A stretch of 13,507 bases of DNA from Planctomycetales bacterium (lineage in GTDB: Bacteria; Planctomycetota; Phycisphaerae; SM23-33), in NCBI GenBank assembly GCA_030673005.1, contig DAOVFI010000034.1:1-13507 (forward strand), read 5' to 3'. This document shows positions 1 to 6,554 of the stretch, piece after piece; within the stretch, counting starts at the first letter, position 1; each line of letters starts with the position of its first letter. The position numbers and the translations under genes were made by a program. The notes under the pieces were generated by a model, which did not search any database, was not told where the DNA came from, and worked only from the letters and a program-made list of their open reading frames with translations.

Positions 1-314
1 TCGACGCGGGCGACGGCGTCCATCAGGTTTTCCAGAGGTTCGACTATCGAATGGGCCACCAGCGCGACGCCTCCTGTGTTGCTCTGGAAATCGCGCTGGC
101 TGAAGTAATAAGCGATACCGGCTGCGTGGTCCATGTGCCCGTGGCTCAGCAGGACGTGATTGACGCGCAGGGCCTCGCGCGGACATCTGCCTATGTCGAA
201 GACCGCGTCCAGTTCCGGCACGACGATAACAGACTCCTCACCGGCGACGCTGTAACCGGCGACAGTAAAGTCGTCGAACTTTATGCAACTGAGTTGGAAG
301 CCTTTGTTATTCAC
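1..314 (-). CDS. RNase Z-like MBL-fold metallohydrolase (N-terminal part, runs off the window)
   Basis: Reading the minus strand from a GTG at 314 gives 104 codons with no stop before the window edge. The peptide contains FDIGRCP (residues 39-45) followed by the metallo-beta-lactamase metal motif HGHMDH at 58-63 (H58, H60, D62, H63), then an AxxxAYYFSQRDF-type stretch. This arrangement is that of short-form tRNase Z and related MBL hydrolases, which cut the 3' trailer of tRNA precursors using two zinc ions; I recognise the family from memory. The C-terminal part with the remaining metal ligands lies outside the window, so true tRNase Z activity cannot be claimed. The start is well fixed: an in-frame TAA lies at 354-356 and no other start codon occurs between it and the GTG. 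There is no Shine-Dalgarno sequence; a promoter sits almost directly on the start codon. Transcribed divergently from the TPR gene at 426. Confidence 0.85.
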   Translation of the reverse strand, partial: MNNKGFQLSCIKFDDFTVAGYSVAGEESVIVVPELDAVFDIGRCPREALRVNHVLLSHGHMDHAAGIAYYFSQRDFQSNTGGVALVAHSIVEPLENLMDAVARV

Positions 315-323
315 GGGTCGATT

Positions 324-352
324 ATCGTAGGCGACAACGCCGGTCCGGTCAA
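324..352 (-). promoter_or_regulatory. Sigma70-type promoter giving a likely leaderless mRNA
   Basis: On the minus strand TTGACC (352-347) is followed after exactly 17 nt by TACGAT (329-324). The -10 box ends 9 nt before the GTG at 314, so transcription should begin about 3 nt upstream of the start codon. This fits the absence of a ribosome-binding site. Five of six -35 bases and four of six -10 bases match consensus; no experiment backs it. Confidence 0.55.
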
Positions 353-425
353 GTTATTGAAACGTTCTGCACTCTGATGCGTTAAATATAGTAGAATCGT
401 AATCATGGAAAACGGGAGGCGTAAC

Positions 426-2192
426 ATGCAGAGAATAACGGGATTCGTTGTCCTCGTCTGTCTTGTTCTTTCAGGTCAGGCCGTCGGCGATACGGTGTAC
501 CTGCGCGACGGCAAGACACTCATCGGCGAAGTTACCGAAAAGGACGGCAAGTATCTTGTCAAGTTAGCCTATGGGACTATCCAGGTCGAGAAGTCAAAAG
601 TTATCCACGTCGAATACGGCAAGGGTACAGCCGCCCCTCAAACCCGCCCGGTCGATGACGACAAGCGTCCCGGCGTCGATGTTCAACCGTCGTGCCGATG
701 GAGATTCAGCGAGGCGACTCTTCCCGAGCCGATAGTTTTCATGACGACTCGCCAGTTGGAGTTGCTGGGCGATTCGGCCCCTGAAACGCTGGAAAACCTG
801 CTGAAGCAGTGGCGTATCGCCGCCCACGACGGTAAGCGCAAGTGCGGCCTGACGTGGCTGGCGAAAGCCCGGCAGCGGCAGCGACGCATAGCCTTTGAGA
901 AGCACCTTCGCCAGGCCTTTCAGTTTGAGAAGGAGGCGAATTCCATTCGCGGGAAGAAGTCTTCGGACCGTGCGAAGAAAAAGAAACTGATGCTCAAGGC
1001 CGAGCAGGAGTCGTACGTCGCCGCAAAGAACCTGCCCGACCCGCTCTTGCGGAACTTCCTTACCGCCGTACTGGACCTTCGCAACAGGAAATACAAAGAG
1101 GCGGAGCAACTTTTTCGCAAGTGCATCAAGTCCGAGCCGTTGGTCGCTGCGTTTCACCAGGGTCGCGGATACGCGCTGATGAAACTGAAACAACCGCTGC
1201 GCGCGCTGGAGGAATTCGTCGTCTGCCTGGAACTCCGCGACGATACCTACGAGGCGATTGGGCTGATCGAGTCCGCGATGGAGAAGGTGCCCGGTGCAAA
1301 GGTCGGCGATCCGGTGTACGTGAAGGCCAAGGAGCTGCTGGGGCGATATGAAAAACGCGGATCGACCTTTCGCACTTCCGGTACGGGCGTTTCCTGGTTG
1401 ATGCCCGGAAAGGCCTGGCAGTCGCGCCGGGGTGTGTATTACGTTCCGCGCCGGCCGAACAGTTCGGACCGCCGGAGGGAGAAACGTCGGCAGGATGAGC
1501 GATTCAGAATGCTCGAGCCGCCTTACGAGAGGATTATCAGCAAGCAGGCCCTGGCGATACCGATCGCCGAGTCGGCGCTGCTGGTAGATAAGGATGCCAT
1601 CGCCGGCGCCCATCTGCTCTACGTCCAGATCGCCCCGAACGTCCTTGTCAGGGCGGCGCCGTCACGGCGAAGAACGTACAGGCCCGTAACCGGTAAAGCG
1701 GACCTGCCGCTTGTGATAATTCGCACACGGGGTGTTACCTTCACGCCGGTTGACCTGGAAAAAATGCCCGCCGTAAAGACCGATCAGGAAGTTACAATCC
1801 GCGCGGTCAACCTGTACAGGCAGATGGGAACGGAGATTCGCACCGGTATCGCGAAGGTTGCATCGGCAGGCAAGGATGGCGGTGTTACGCTCAGTTCCAG
1901 GATACTTCCGGGAGAGGTCGTCGGGGCGGTGCTTCTCGAAGAAGCATTCGCAGGACTTCTGACCGCACGCACTCGTCCCGAGATCAAGGATTGCGGAAAA
2001 AGCGTTTTCATCGGCCCCAAAGACCTTGCAGCGTGGATTAAACCGCTCAAACGGTCGCTGAACCGCAGGTTGTCCTACGGATACGGCGGGCCTAAGTTGA
2101 AAAAAGACGCACCGAAAAAAGAAGTGAAAGGCCAGGTTTTTCTGGTTCATATCCTCCTGGGAGAAAAACCGCCTCTGCGAGAAGAGAATTGA
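426..2192 (+). CDS. Secreted TPR protein with a degenerate protease-like C-terminal region
   Basis: 588-aa protein of unknown function. The ATG at 426 is preferred over the in-frame ATG at 405 because GGGAGG (414-419) lies 6 nt before it and the protein then opens directly with a signal peptide (about residues 1-22, ending near GQAVGD). A small beta-rich module follows (about 23-65, DTVYLRDGK ... GEV), a type I associate with secreted planctomycete proteins. Residues 130-200 are very basic and helical; 205-290 contain TPR-like helical pairs (KYKEAEQLFRKCI, QPLRALEEFVVCL). The part from about 380 to 540 faintly resembles a trypsin-fold domain in its beta pattern, with LPGE (494-497) where an active enzyme would carry a GDSG-like motif, so it would be inactive. 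That last point is inference from pattern only. The C-terminus is Lys-rich. No convincing promoter seen; TTGAAA 357-362 with TTAAAT 382-387 is weak because the spacer is 19 nt. Confidence 0.85.
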   Translation: MQRITGFVVLVCLVLSGQAVGDTVYLRDGKTLIGEVTEKDGKYLVKLAYGTIQVEKSKVIHVEYGKGTAAPQTRPVDDDKRPGVDVQPSCRWRFSEATLPEPIVFMTTRQLELLGDSAPETLENLLKQWRIAAHDGKRKCGLTWLAKARQRQRRIAFEKHLRQAFQFEKEANSIRGKKSSDRAKKKKLMLKAEQESYVAAKNLPDPLLRNFLTAVLDLRNRKYKEAEQLFRKCIKSEPLVAAFHQGRGYALMKLKQPLRALEEFVVCLELRDDTYEAIGLIESAMEKVPGAKVGDPVYVKAKELLGRYEKRGSTFRTSGTGVSWLMPGKAWQSRRGVYYVPRRPNSSDRRREKRRQDERFRMLEPPYERIISKQALAIPIAESALLVDKDAIAGAHLLYVQIAPNVLVRAAPSRRRTYRPVTGKADLPLVIIRTRGVTFTPVDLEKMPAVKTDQEVTIRAVNLYRQMGTEIRTGIAKVASAGKDGGVTLSSRILPGEVVGAVLLEEAFAGLLTARTRPEIKDCGKSVFIGPKDLAAWIKPLKRSLNRRLSYGYGGPKLKKDAPKKEVKGQVFLVHILLGEKPPLREEN

Positions 2193-2193
2193 C

Positions 2194-2222
2194 TTGACGC
2201 TCAATATGTAGTTGCTTATCTT
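2194..2222 (+). promoter_or_regulatory. Candidate promoter for nrdR
   Basis: TTGACG (2194-2199) and TATCTT (2217-2222) are separated by 17 nt, directly after the stop of the TPR gene. If used, the nrdR leader would be about 250 nt long and would contain both palindromic elements at 2263-2301 and 2319-2446. No better promoter was seen between 2446 and the nrdR start. A half-match to the left arm of the NrdR box (ACACCATATAT, 2229-2239) lies just downstream, but its right arm is missing. Confidence 0.35.
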
Positions 2223-2262
2223 TCCTCAACACCATATATGCCGGGCGCAATGTCCTGGGTGC

Positions 2263-2301
2263 CATGTCTTCACGCGCAGCGAAGCGGAGCGTGTAGGCAT
2301 G
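2263..2301 (+). repeat. Imperfect stem-loop, REP-like
   Basis: CATGTCTTCACGC (2263-2275) pairs with GCGTGTAGGCATG (2289-2301) over 13 positions with two mismatches, around a 13-nt GC-rich loop. It is noncoding and lies just upstream of the larger palindromic element, so the spacer 2193-2481 is essentially two repeat units side by side. There is no T-run, so it is not a typical intrinsic terminator. Confidence 0.65.
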
Positions 2302-2318
2302 TAAGCGTTCGTCGGAGT

Positions 2319-2446
2319 GGGTGGCACGGTCAAGGCGAACGCCTGCCTGCCGGCAGGCAGGAAGTGAGGCTTGGCCGTGATAGGCGGCATCACGGCCAAG
2401 TGAGATCGAGGCCTGACGGTCTCAACCTCACTTGACCGTGCCACCC
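2319..2446 (+). repeat. Complex palindromic element A with 16-bp perfect terminal inverted repeats
   Basis: The ends are GGGTGGCACGGTCAAG (2319-2334) and its exact reverse complement (2431-2446). Inside are a perfect 20-bp palindrome, CCTGCCTGCC/GGCAGGCAGG (2342-2361); a 12-bp stem CTTGGCCGTGAT/ATCACGGCCAAG (2370-2381 and 2389-2400, 7-nt loop); AAGTGAGG/CCTCACTT (2362-2369 and 2426-2433); and TGAGA/TCTCA (2401-2405 and 2420-2424). The transcript could fold as a multi-branched structure. No coding sequence and no clear target-site duplication were seen. A rearranged relative lies at 13218-13331. It resembles a non-autonomous mobile or REP/MITE-like repeat, which is inference. Confidence 0.85.
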
Positions 2447-2481
2447 AGCCGGAAATCCGCAATTGATGAGAGATTATTGTA

Positions 2482-2979
2482 ATGCAATGTCCTTTTTGCG
2501 GTGGTGACAAAGATAAGGTTATCGACTCGCGCAGCAGCGACGGCGGACGGGCCGTGCGAAGGCGACGAATGTGTCTGTGCTGTAACCGGCGGTTCACTAC
2601 ATACGAGCGCAGTGAGGAAAGCGTCCGTATTACTGTGCTGAAAAAGGACGGTTCTCGCAGCCCCTACGACCGGCAGCGTATTCTTTCCGGCCTGGAAAAG
2701 GCCTGTTATAAACGCCCGGTAAGCGATCGGCAACTCCTGCGGATCGTCGAGGCCGTCGAGGAAAGCATCTTTCGCAACTACGACAAGGAAGTGCCGTCTT
2801 CCTTTATCGGCGATACCGTCATTGAAATTCTTCGACGGGTGGACAAGGTCGCCTATATCCGTTTTGCGAGTGTCTATCGCGAATTCCAGGACGTCGGCGA
2901 GTTGATCAAAGAGGCCAAGGACGTCCGGGACATCCCCGACGAAACGCTGGAGCAGGGAGATCTGTTTAAACGCGAATGA
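2482..2979 (+). CDS. nrdR: Transcriptional repressor NrdR
   Basis: 165 aa, the usual length for this family. The N-terminal zinc ribbon has C3/C6 and C31/C34, with the hallmark basic stretch RRRR (26-29) just before the second cysteine pair and RFTTYER following it. Residues about 49-139 form the ATP-cone domain (VLKKDGSRSPYDRQRI ... VDKVAYIRFASVYREF). NrdR senses ATP/dATP through the cone and represses ribonucleotide reductase operons by binding paired NrdR boxes. No nrd gene is in the window, so its targets are elsewhere. GAGAGA (2468-2473) lies 8 nt before the ATG as a modest ribosome-binding site. The gene starts only 35 nt after palindromic element A, so its leader is probably highly structured. 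The next gene begins 97 nt downstream on the same strand. Confidence 0.97.
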   Translation: MQCPFCGGDKDKVIDSRSSDGGRAVRRRRMCLCCNRRFTTYERSEESVRITVLKKDGSRSPYDRQRILSGLEKACYKRPVSDRQLLRIVEAVEESIFRNYDKEVPSSFIGDTVIEILRRVDKVAYIRFASVYREFQDVGELIKEAKDVRDIPDETLEQGDLFKRE

Positions 2980-3076
2980 CAGGATTCAGATATTTATTTT
3001 GCGAAATCAAACCCGTTCGCTCGCAATTCAACCCGCCTTATCAAGACAGGCAGGCGCGTCCTGAAGGATCGAAAGA

Positions 3077-4798
3077 ATGGATATCCAGAAAATGATCTTC
3101 AACACGCTGGGCGGGTTGGCCTTGTTCCTTTTCGGCATGGGAATGCTCTCGGAGGGTCTGAAGAAGGTGGCGGGTAATCGACTCCGCCAACTACTGGAAA
3201 AGGTAACAAAACACCGGTTCATGGCGATGCTGATAGGGGCGGGGATTACATCACTCATCCAGTCCAGTTCCGCCACTACTGTCATCGTCGTCGGTCTGGT
3301 CAACGCCGGGTTATTGGCGCTTCGCCAGGCAATCTGCGTCGTTCTCGGCGCGAATATCGGCACGACGATGACGGCGTGGCTGGTAGGCCTGGCCACTGGA
3401 TTAAAGGTCATGAAACTCGACCTGTACGCCATGCCAATTATCGCGCTGGGCATGGTCATCCAATTCGCCGGAAAGAGACAGCGGACCAGGCACATCGGGC
3501 AGATACTGCTCGGTTTCGGCATCCTGTTCGTGGGTATTAGTTTTATGAAAGGCGCCTTCGGTCCCATGGCCAGGGAAGAGGGAGTGAAGAATTTCCTGGC
3601 CGCCATCGGCGACAATCCGATCCTGGCGGTCATGGCCGGAGCGGGAATTACCGTCCTGATACAAAGCAGTTCCGCCTCGATTATGATTATCCAGGTAATC
3701 GCCGCGGGTGGGCTTCTCGGCGGCGATCCTGACCTTGCCTTTCGCGTGGCGATCCCGTTCATACTGGGCGACAACATCGGCACGACCATCACCGCCCAGA
3801 TAGCGGCCTTCCGTTCCAACGTCCACGCGCGCCGCGCCGCCATGGCGCATACCATGTTCAACGTCTTCGGAGTCTGCTGGATTCTGCCTCTCGTGCTTAC
3901 AGGTTGGTTTGCCACTGTCGTCGGGTATATCACGCCCTGGTCGCTCAGTTTCGACACGATGGGCCTGGAAATCGCAGCCGCCCACAGCGTTTTCAACGTA
4001 ACCAACGCGCTGGCGTTTCTTCCGCTGGTGGGTCTGCTGGAGAAGGTGGTCGTGCGGATTGTCCCGACCCGTAAGGGCGATCTTCAGATGCGACCGGTAA
4101 CGCTGGATCGGAACCTCCTTGCGACGCCCCCGGTCGCCATGGACCAGGCCAGGAGGGAAATTGTCCGCATGACCGAGGCCGCCAGGGACGCCCTCGAAGA
4201 CGCCGTCGCCGCTATCCGCCACGACGATCGCGCCGCACTGAAACGAGTCGCCGGGAAAGAAGATACCGTGGACGACTTCCAGACCGAGATTACACGCTAC
4301 CTGGTGGAACTGTCCCAGCAGACGCTCTCGCCCGAAGCCGCAAGCGAATTGCCGGTGCTGCTCCACACGGTCAACGACGTCGAGCGCATCGGCGACCACG
4401 CGGTGAACATAACGGAAGTTACCGTCCGCAAACTCGACCAGCGGCTCACTTTCAGTCAATCGGCAGCCAATGAAATGGGCAGAATGCGCGACGAAATCCG
4501 GCAAATGTTCGTGGACATCCTCGCCGCCATAGGCGAAAACGACCTGGTCGCAGCCGAACGCGCACTCGAACATGAAAAGGCCGTCAATAAAATGCAGATA
4601 GAGTTTCGCCGCAGCCACGTCCGGCGGTTGGGCGAGGGGACCTGCTCGGCAATGGTGGGATTGCTGTTCGTCGATTTCGTCGATAACATGGAAAAAATCG
4701 GCGACCACCTGACCAACATCGCTCAAGGCGTCCTCGGCGGACTCCAGTGGGAAGGAAAAACCACCCTTGAACCCGCCGGCGCCGACGCCGAGACATAA
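3077..4798 (+). CDS. Na/Pi cotransporter family protein with C-terminal PhoU-like domain
   Basis: 573 aa. The N-terminal about 330 residues are a hydrophobic two-fold repeat typical of the Na+/phosphate cotransporter II family: QSSSA occurs at 62-66 and again at 196-200, each followed by a G-x-N-I-G-T-T motif (91-97 and 231-237). The C-terminal about 220 residues are helical and PhoU-like, with ERIGDH (436-441) and EKIGDH (539-544). Proteins of this layout (for example E. coli YjbB) act in the inner membrane and move phosphate, in YjbB as export; the direction and the true substrate here are unknown. GAAGGA (3063-3068) sits 8 nt before the ATG. No recognisable Pho box was seen in the 97-nt gap after nrdR, and no obvious terminator separates the two, so co-transcription is possible. 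A strong terminator follows at 4867. Confidence 0.92.
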   Translation: MDIQKMIFNTLGGLALFLFGMGMLSEGLKKVAGNRLRQLLEKVTKHRFMAMLIGAGITSLIQSSSATTVIVVGLVNAGLLALRQAICVVLGANIGTTMTAWLVGLATGLKVMKLDLYAMPIIALGMVIQFAGKRQRTRHIGQILLGFGILFVGISFMKGAFGPMAREEGVKNFLAAIGDNPILAVMAGAGITVLIQSSSASIMIIQVIAAGGLLGGDPDLAFRVAIPFILGDNIGTTITAQIAAFRSNVHARRAAMAHTMFNVFGVCWILPLVLTGWFATVVGYITPWSLSFDTMGLEIAAAHSVFNVTNALAFLPLVGLLEKVVVRIVPTRKGDLQMRPVTLDRNLLATPPVAMDQARREIVRMTEAARDALEDAVAAIRHDDRAALKRVAGKEDTVDDFQTEITRYLVELSQQTLSPEAASELPVLLHTVNDVERIGDHAVNITEVTVRKLDQRLTFSQSAANEMGRMRDEIRQMFVDILAAIGENDLVAAERALEHEKAVNKMQIEFRRSHVRRLGEGTCSAMVGLLFVDFVDNMEKIGDHLTNIAQGVLGGLQWEGKTTLEPAGADAET

Positions 4799-4866
4799 TC
4801 GACGACAGGAAAGTGTGAATTTAGGATAATGGTAACAGTTCGGCTGTTTGCAAACGCTCGAAAAGC

Positions 4867-4910
4867 ATTTTGCAGGGATGCAGGTCCCCTGCATCCCTGC
4901 AAAATCTTTT
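4867..4910. terminator. Bidirectional intrinsic terminator
   Basis: A perfect 18-bp stem, ATTTTGCAGGGATGCAGG (4867-4884), pairs with 4888-4905 around a 3-nt TCC loop. It is followed by CTTTT on the plus strand and, read on the minus strand, by GCTTTT. It ends the transporter transcript about 70 nt after its stop and insulates guaB. Confidence 0.9.
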
Positions 4911-4942
4911 CAGACAAGGATAAAGCAGATTTTATTGCAAAC

Positions 4943-4969
4943 GGGTGAAGTGTTACCCATTTTGTTATT
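4943..4969 (+). terminator. Weak hairpin followed by a T-rich stretch
   Basis: GGGTGA (4943-4948) pairs with TTACCC (4953-4958), one pair being G-T, around loop AGTG, and ATTTTGTTATT follows. It could be a second weak terminator or an accidental hairpin just upstream of the guaB promoter. Confidence 0.3.
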
Positions 4970-4997
4970 GACTCGGCGTATGTCGATCTGTTAGATT
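4968..4997 (+). promoter_or_regulatory. guaB promoter
   Basis: TTGACT (4968-4973) is followed by TTAGAT (4991-4996, 17-nt spacing) or TAGATT (4992-4997, 18-nt spacing). It lies between the terminator and guaB, so guaB probably has its own transcript, with a leader of roughly 65 nt. No operator or riboswitch was recognised in that leader. Confidence 0.6.
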
Positions 4998-5069
4998 CTA
5001 CTGGCAACCTATGGTCTTCCAATCGGCCTTGATATTTCGGTTGCTCATATCCTTCAGGAAGGTCTCGCT

Positions 5070-6530
5070 ATGGACAGAATAATAAATGACGGTATAACTT
5101 TCGACGACGTTCTTCTGGTTCCGGCGCGATCCGATGTCGCGGGCGCCGACGTGGACACCTCGACGCTGCTGACGCCGAACATCCGCCTGAACATCCCGCT
5201 GGTCTCTGCCCCGATGGACACGGTTACCGAATCGGCCCTCGCCATCGCCCTGGCGCAGGAAGGCGGGATGGGCATCATTCACCGGAACCTTTCGGCCAAG
5301 GCCCAGGCACTTGAGGTCGAGAAAGTCAAGCGGTCTGAAAACGGCATCATCACCGACCCGATCACGCTGCCCCCGAACGAATCGACTGCCCGTGCGCGAG
5401 AGTTGATGGCCAGGCATAACGTCTCCGGCATCCCCATTGTCGCCGATGAAGGCAAACTGGTGGGAATCCTGACCCGCCGGGATATGAAGTTTCTCGCCGG
5501 CGACCGCACCATCCGCGAGGTTATGACAGCAGAGAACCTCGTAACCGCACCGCCGGAGACCACGCTGGAAGAGGCCGAAAAAATCCTCAACCGCCACAAG
5601 GTCGAAAAACTCCTCCTGGTCGATGCCGACGGCAAACTCGCCGGGCTGATTACCATGCGGGACATCGACAAACTGCGCCAGTTCCCGCGTAGTTGCAAGG
5701 ACGCCCGAGGCCGGCTTCGCGTCGGGGCGGCCGTAGGGGTCCTGGACTACCAGCGCGTCGAGAACCTGATAGCCAAGGACGTTGACGTGATCGTGGTCGA
5801 TACCTCGCACGGGCACAAGGACATCGTCGCCGAGACGGTCCGGCAGATTAAGTCCGCCCACAAGATCGATGTAATCGCGGGTAACATCGCCACGGCTGCT
5901 GCGACGGAAGACCTTATCGCCGCCGGCGCCGACGCACTCCGTGTTGGCATTGGCCCCGGCGCCATCTGCACCACCCGCGTGGTAACAGGCGTAGGCGTTC
6001 CCCAGATAACGGCCGTTGCCGATTGCGCCGCCGTCGCCGACAAGAACGGCATACCGGTAATCGCCGACGGCGGCGTCCGCCTCAGCGGCGACATCACAAA
6101 GGCCATCGCCGCCGGCGCATCGGTGGTGATGATGGGAAGCCTCTTCGCCGGGCTGGACGAATCGCCCGGACAGTTGGTCATCTACAAGGGAAGGCGATTC
6201 AAGACCTACCGGGGCATGGGCTCGATGGACGCAATGGCGGCAGGATCGGCCGACCGCTACGGACAAACCGCTCGCGACAAACTCGTCCCCGAGGGCGTCG
6301 AAGGACGGGTCCCTTACCGCGGACCGCTGGGCGATTACGTCTATCAGTTAGTCGGCGGGCTGCGAAGCGGAATGGACCACTGCGGTGCGAAGACCATCGA
6401 GCAACTCCGCACCGGGGCGAATTTCATCCGCATATCGCCGGCCTCGCTTTCCGAAAGCCACCCTCACGACATTACGATAACCCACGAGGCGCCGAATTAC
6501 TCCATTGGACAGGAAAAGGGCGTGGAGTAA
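5070..6530 (+). CDS. guaB: Inosine-5'-monophosphate dehydrogenase
   Basis: 486 aa, full length. GuaB oxidises IMP to XMP with NAD+, the first committed step of GMP synthesis, in the cytosol. The N-terminal barrel start (GITFDDVLLVPARSDV), a tandem CBS pair inserted at about 95-205, and the catalytic loop GPGAICTTR with nucleophile Cys300 are all visible. Further on are DGGVRLSGDI, MMGSLFAGLDESPG, YRGMGSMDAM and the EGRVPYRG flap. The residue two before the catalytic Cys is Ala298, where many IMPDHs have Ser that contacts the IMP phosphate. AGGAAGG (5056-5062) lies 7 nt before the ATG. The next gene starts 24 nt after the stop with no visible terminator, so guaB may be the first gene of a transcript that also includes the lipoprotein genes. 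Confidence 0.98.
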   Translation: MDRIINDGITFDDVLLVPARSDVAGADVDTSTLLTPNIRLNIPLVSAPMDTVTESALAIALAQEGGMGIIHRNLSAKAQALEVEKVKRSENGIITDPITLPPNESTARARELMARHNVSGIPIVADEGKLVGILTRRDMKFLAGDRTIREVMTAENLVTAPPETTLEEAEKILNRHKVEKLLLVDADGKLAGLITMRDIDKLRQFPRSCKDARGRLRVGAAVGVLDYQRVENLIAKDVDVIVVDTSHGHKDIVAETVRQIKSAHKIDVIAGNIATAAATEDLIAAGADALRVGIGPGAICTTRVVTGVGVPQITAVADCAAVADKNGIPVIADGGVRLSGDITKAIAAGASVVMMGSLFAGLDESPGQLVIYKGRRFKTYRGMGSMDAMAAGSADRYGQTARDKLVPEGVEGRVPYRGPLGDYVYQLVGGLRSGMDHCGAKTIEQLRTGANFIRISPASLSESHPHDITITHEAPNYSIGQEKGVE

Positions 6531-6554
6531 GACGGCATTAAGGAGATTGGAACG

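Noticed and set aside
51..377. 108-codon plus-strand frame at the left edge
   Set aside because: The minus strand here encodes the MBL motif HGHMDH in an open frame running off the window; the plus-strand frame lacks any motif.
405..425. Earlier in-frame ATG for the TPR gene
   Set aside because: It would put seven extra residues before the signal peptide and would lie upstream of the GGGAGG site that serves the ATG at 426.
2229..2245. Complete NrdR box upstream of nrdR
   Set aside because: Only the left arm matches; the right arm is replaced by GC-rich sequence, so I do not annotate it as a binding site.
2319..2446. CRISPR array or tRNA as explanation for the repeat-rich spacer
   Set aside because: There are no regularly spaced direct repeats, and the folded form has no anticodon arm or CCA-type acceptor pattern; inverted repeats explain the sequence.
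3401..4894. 497-codon open frame on the minus strand opposite the transporter gene
   Set aside because: The plus-strand frame is a clear Na/Pi transporter with PhoU motifs; the opposite frame has no recognisable motif and is a by-product of codon bias.
4998..6266. 422-codon open frame opposite guaB
   Set aside because: It is the antisense of a strongly conserved housekeeping gene, with low-complexity His/Asp/Gly-rich translation and no ribosome-binding site.
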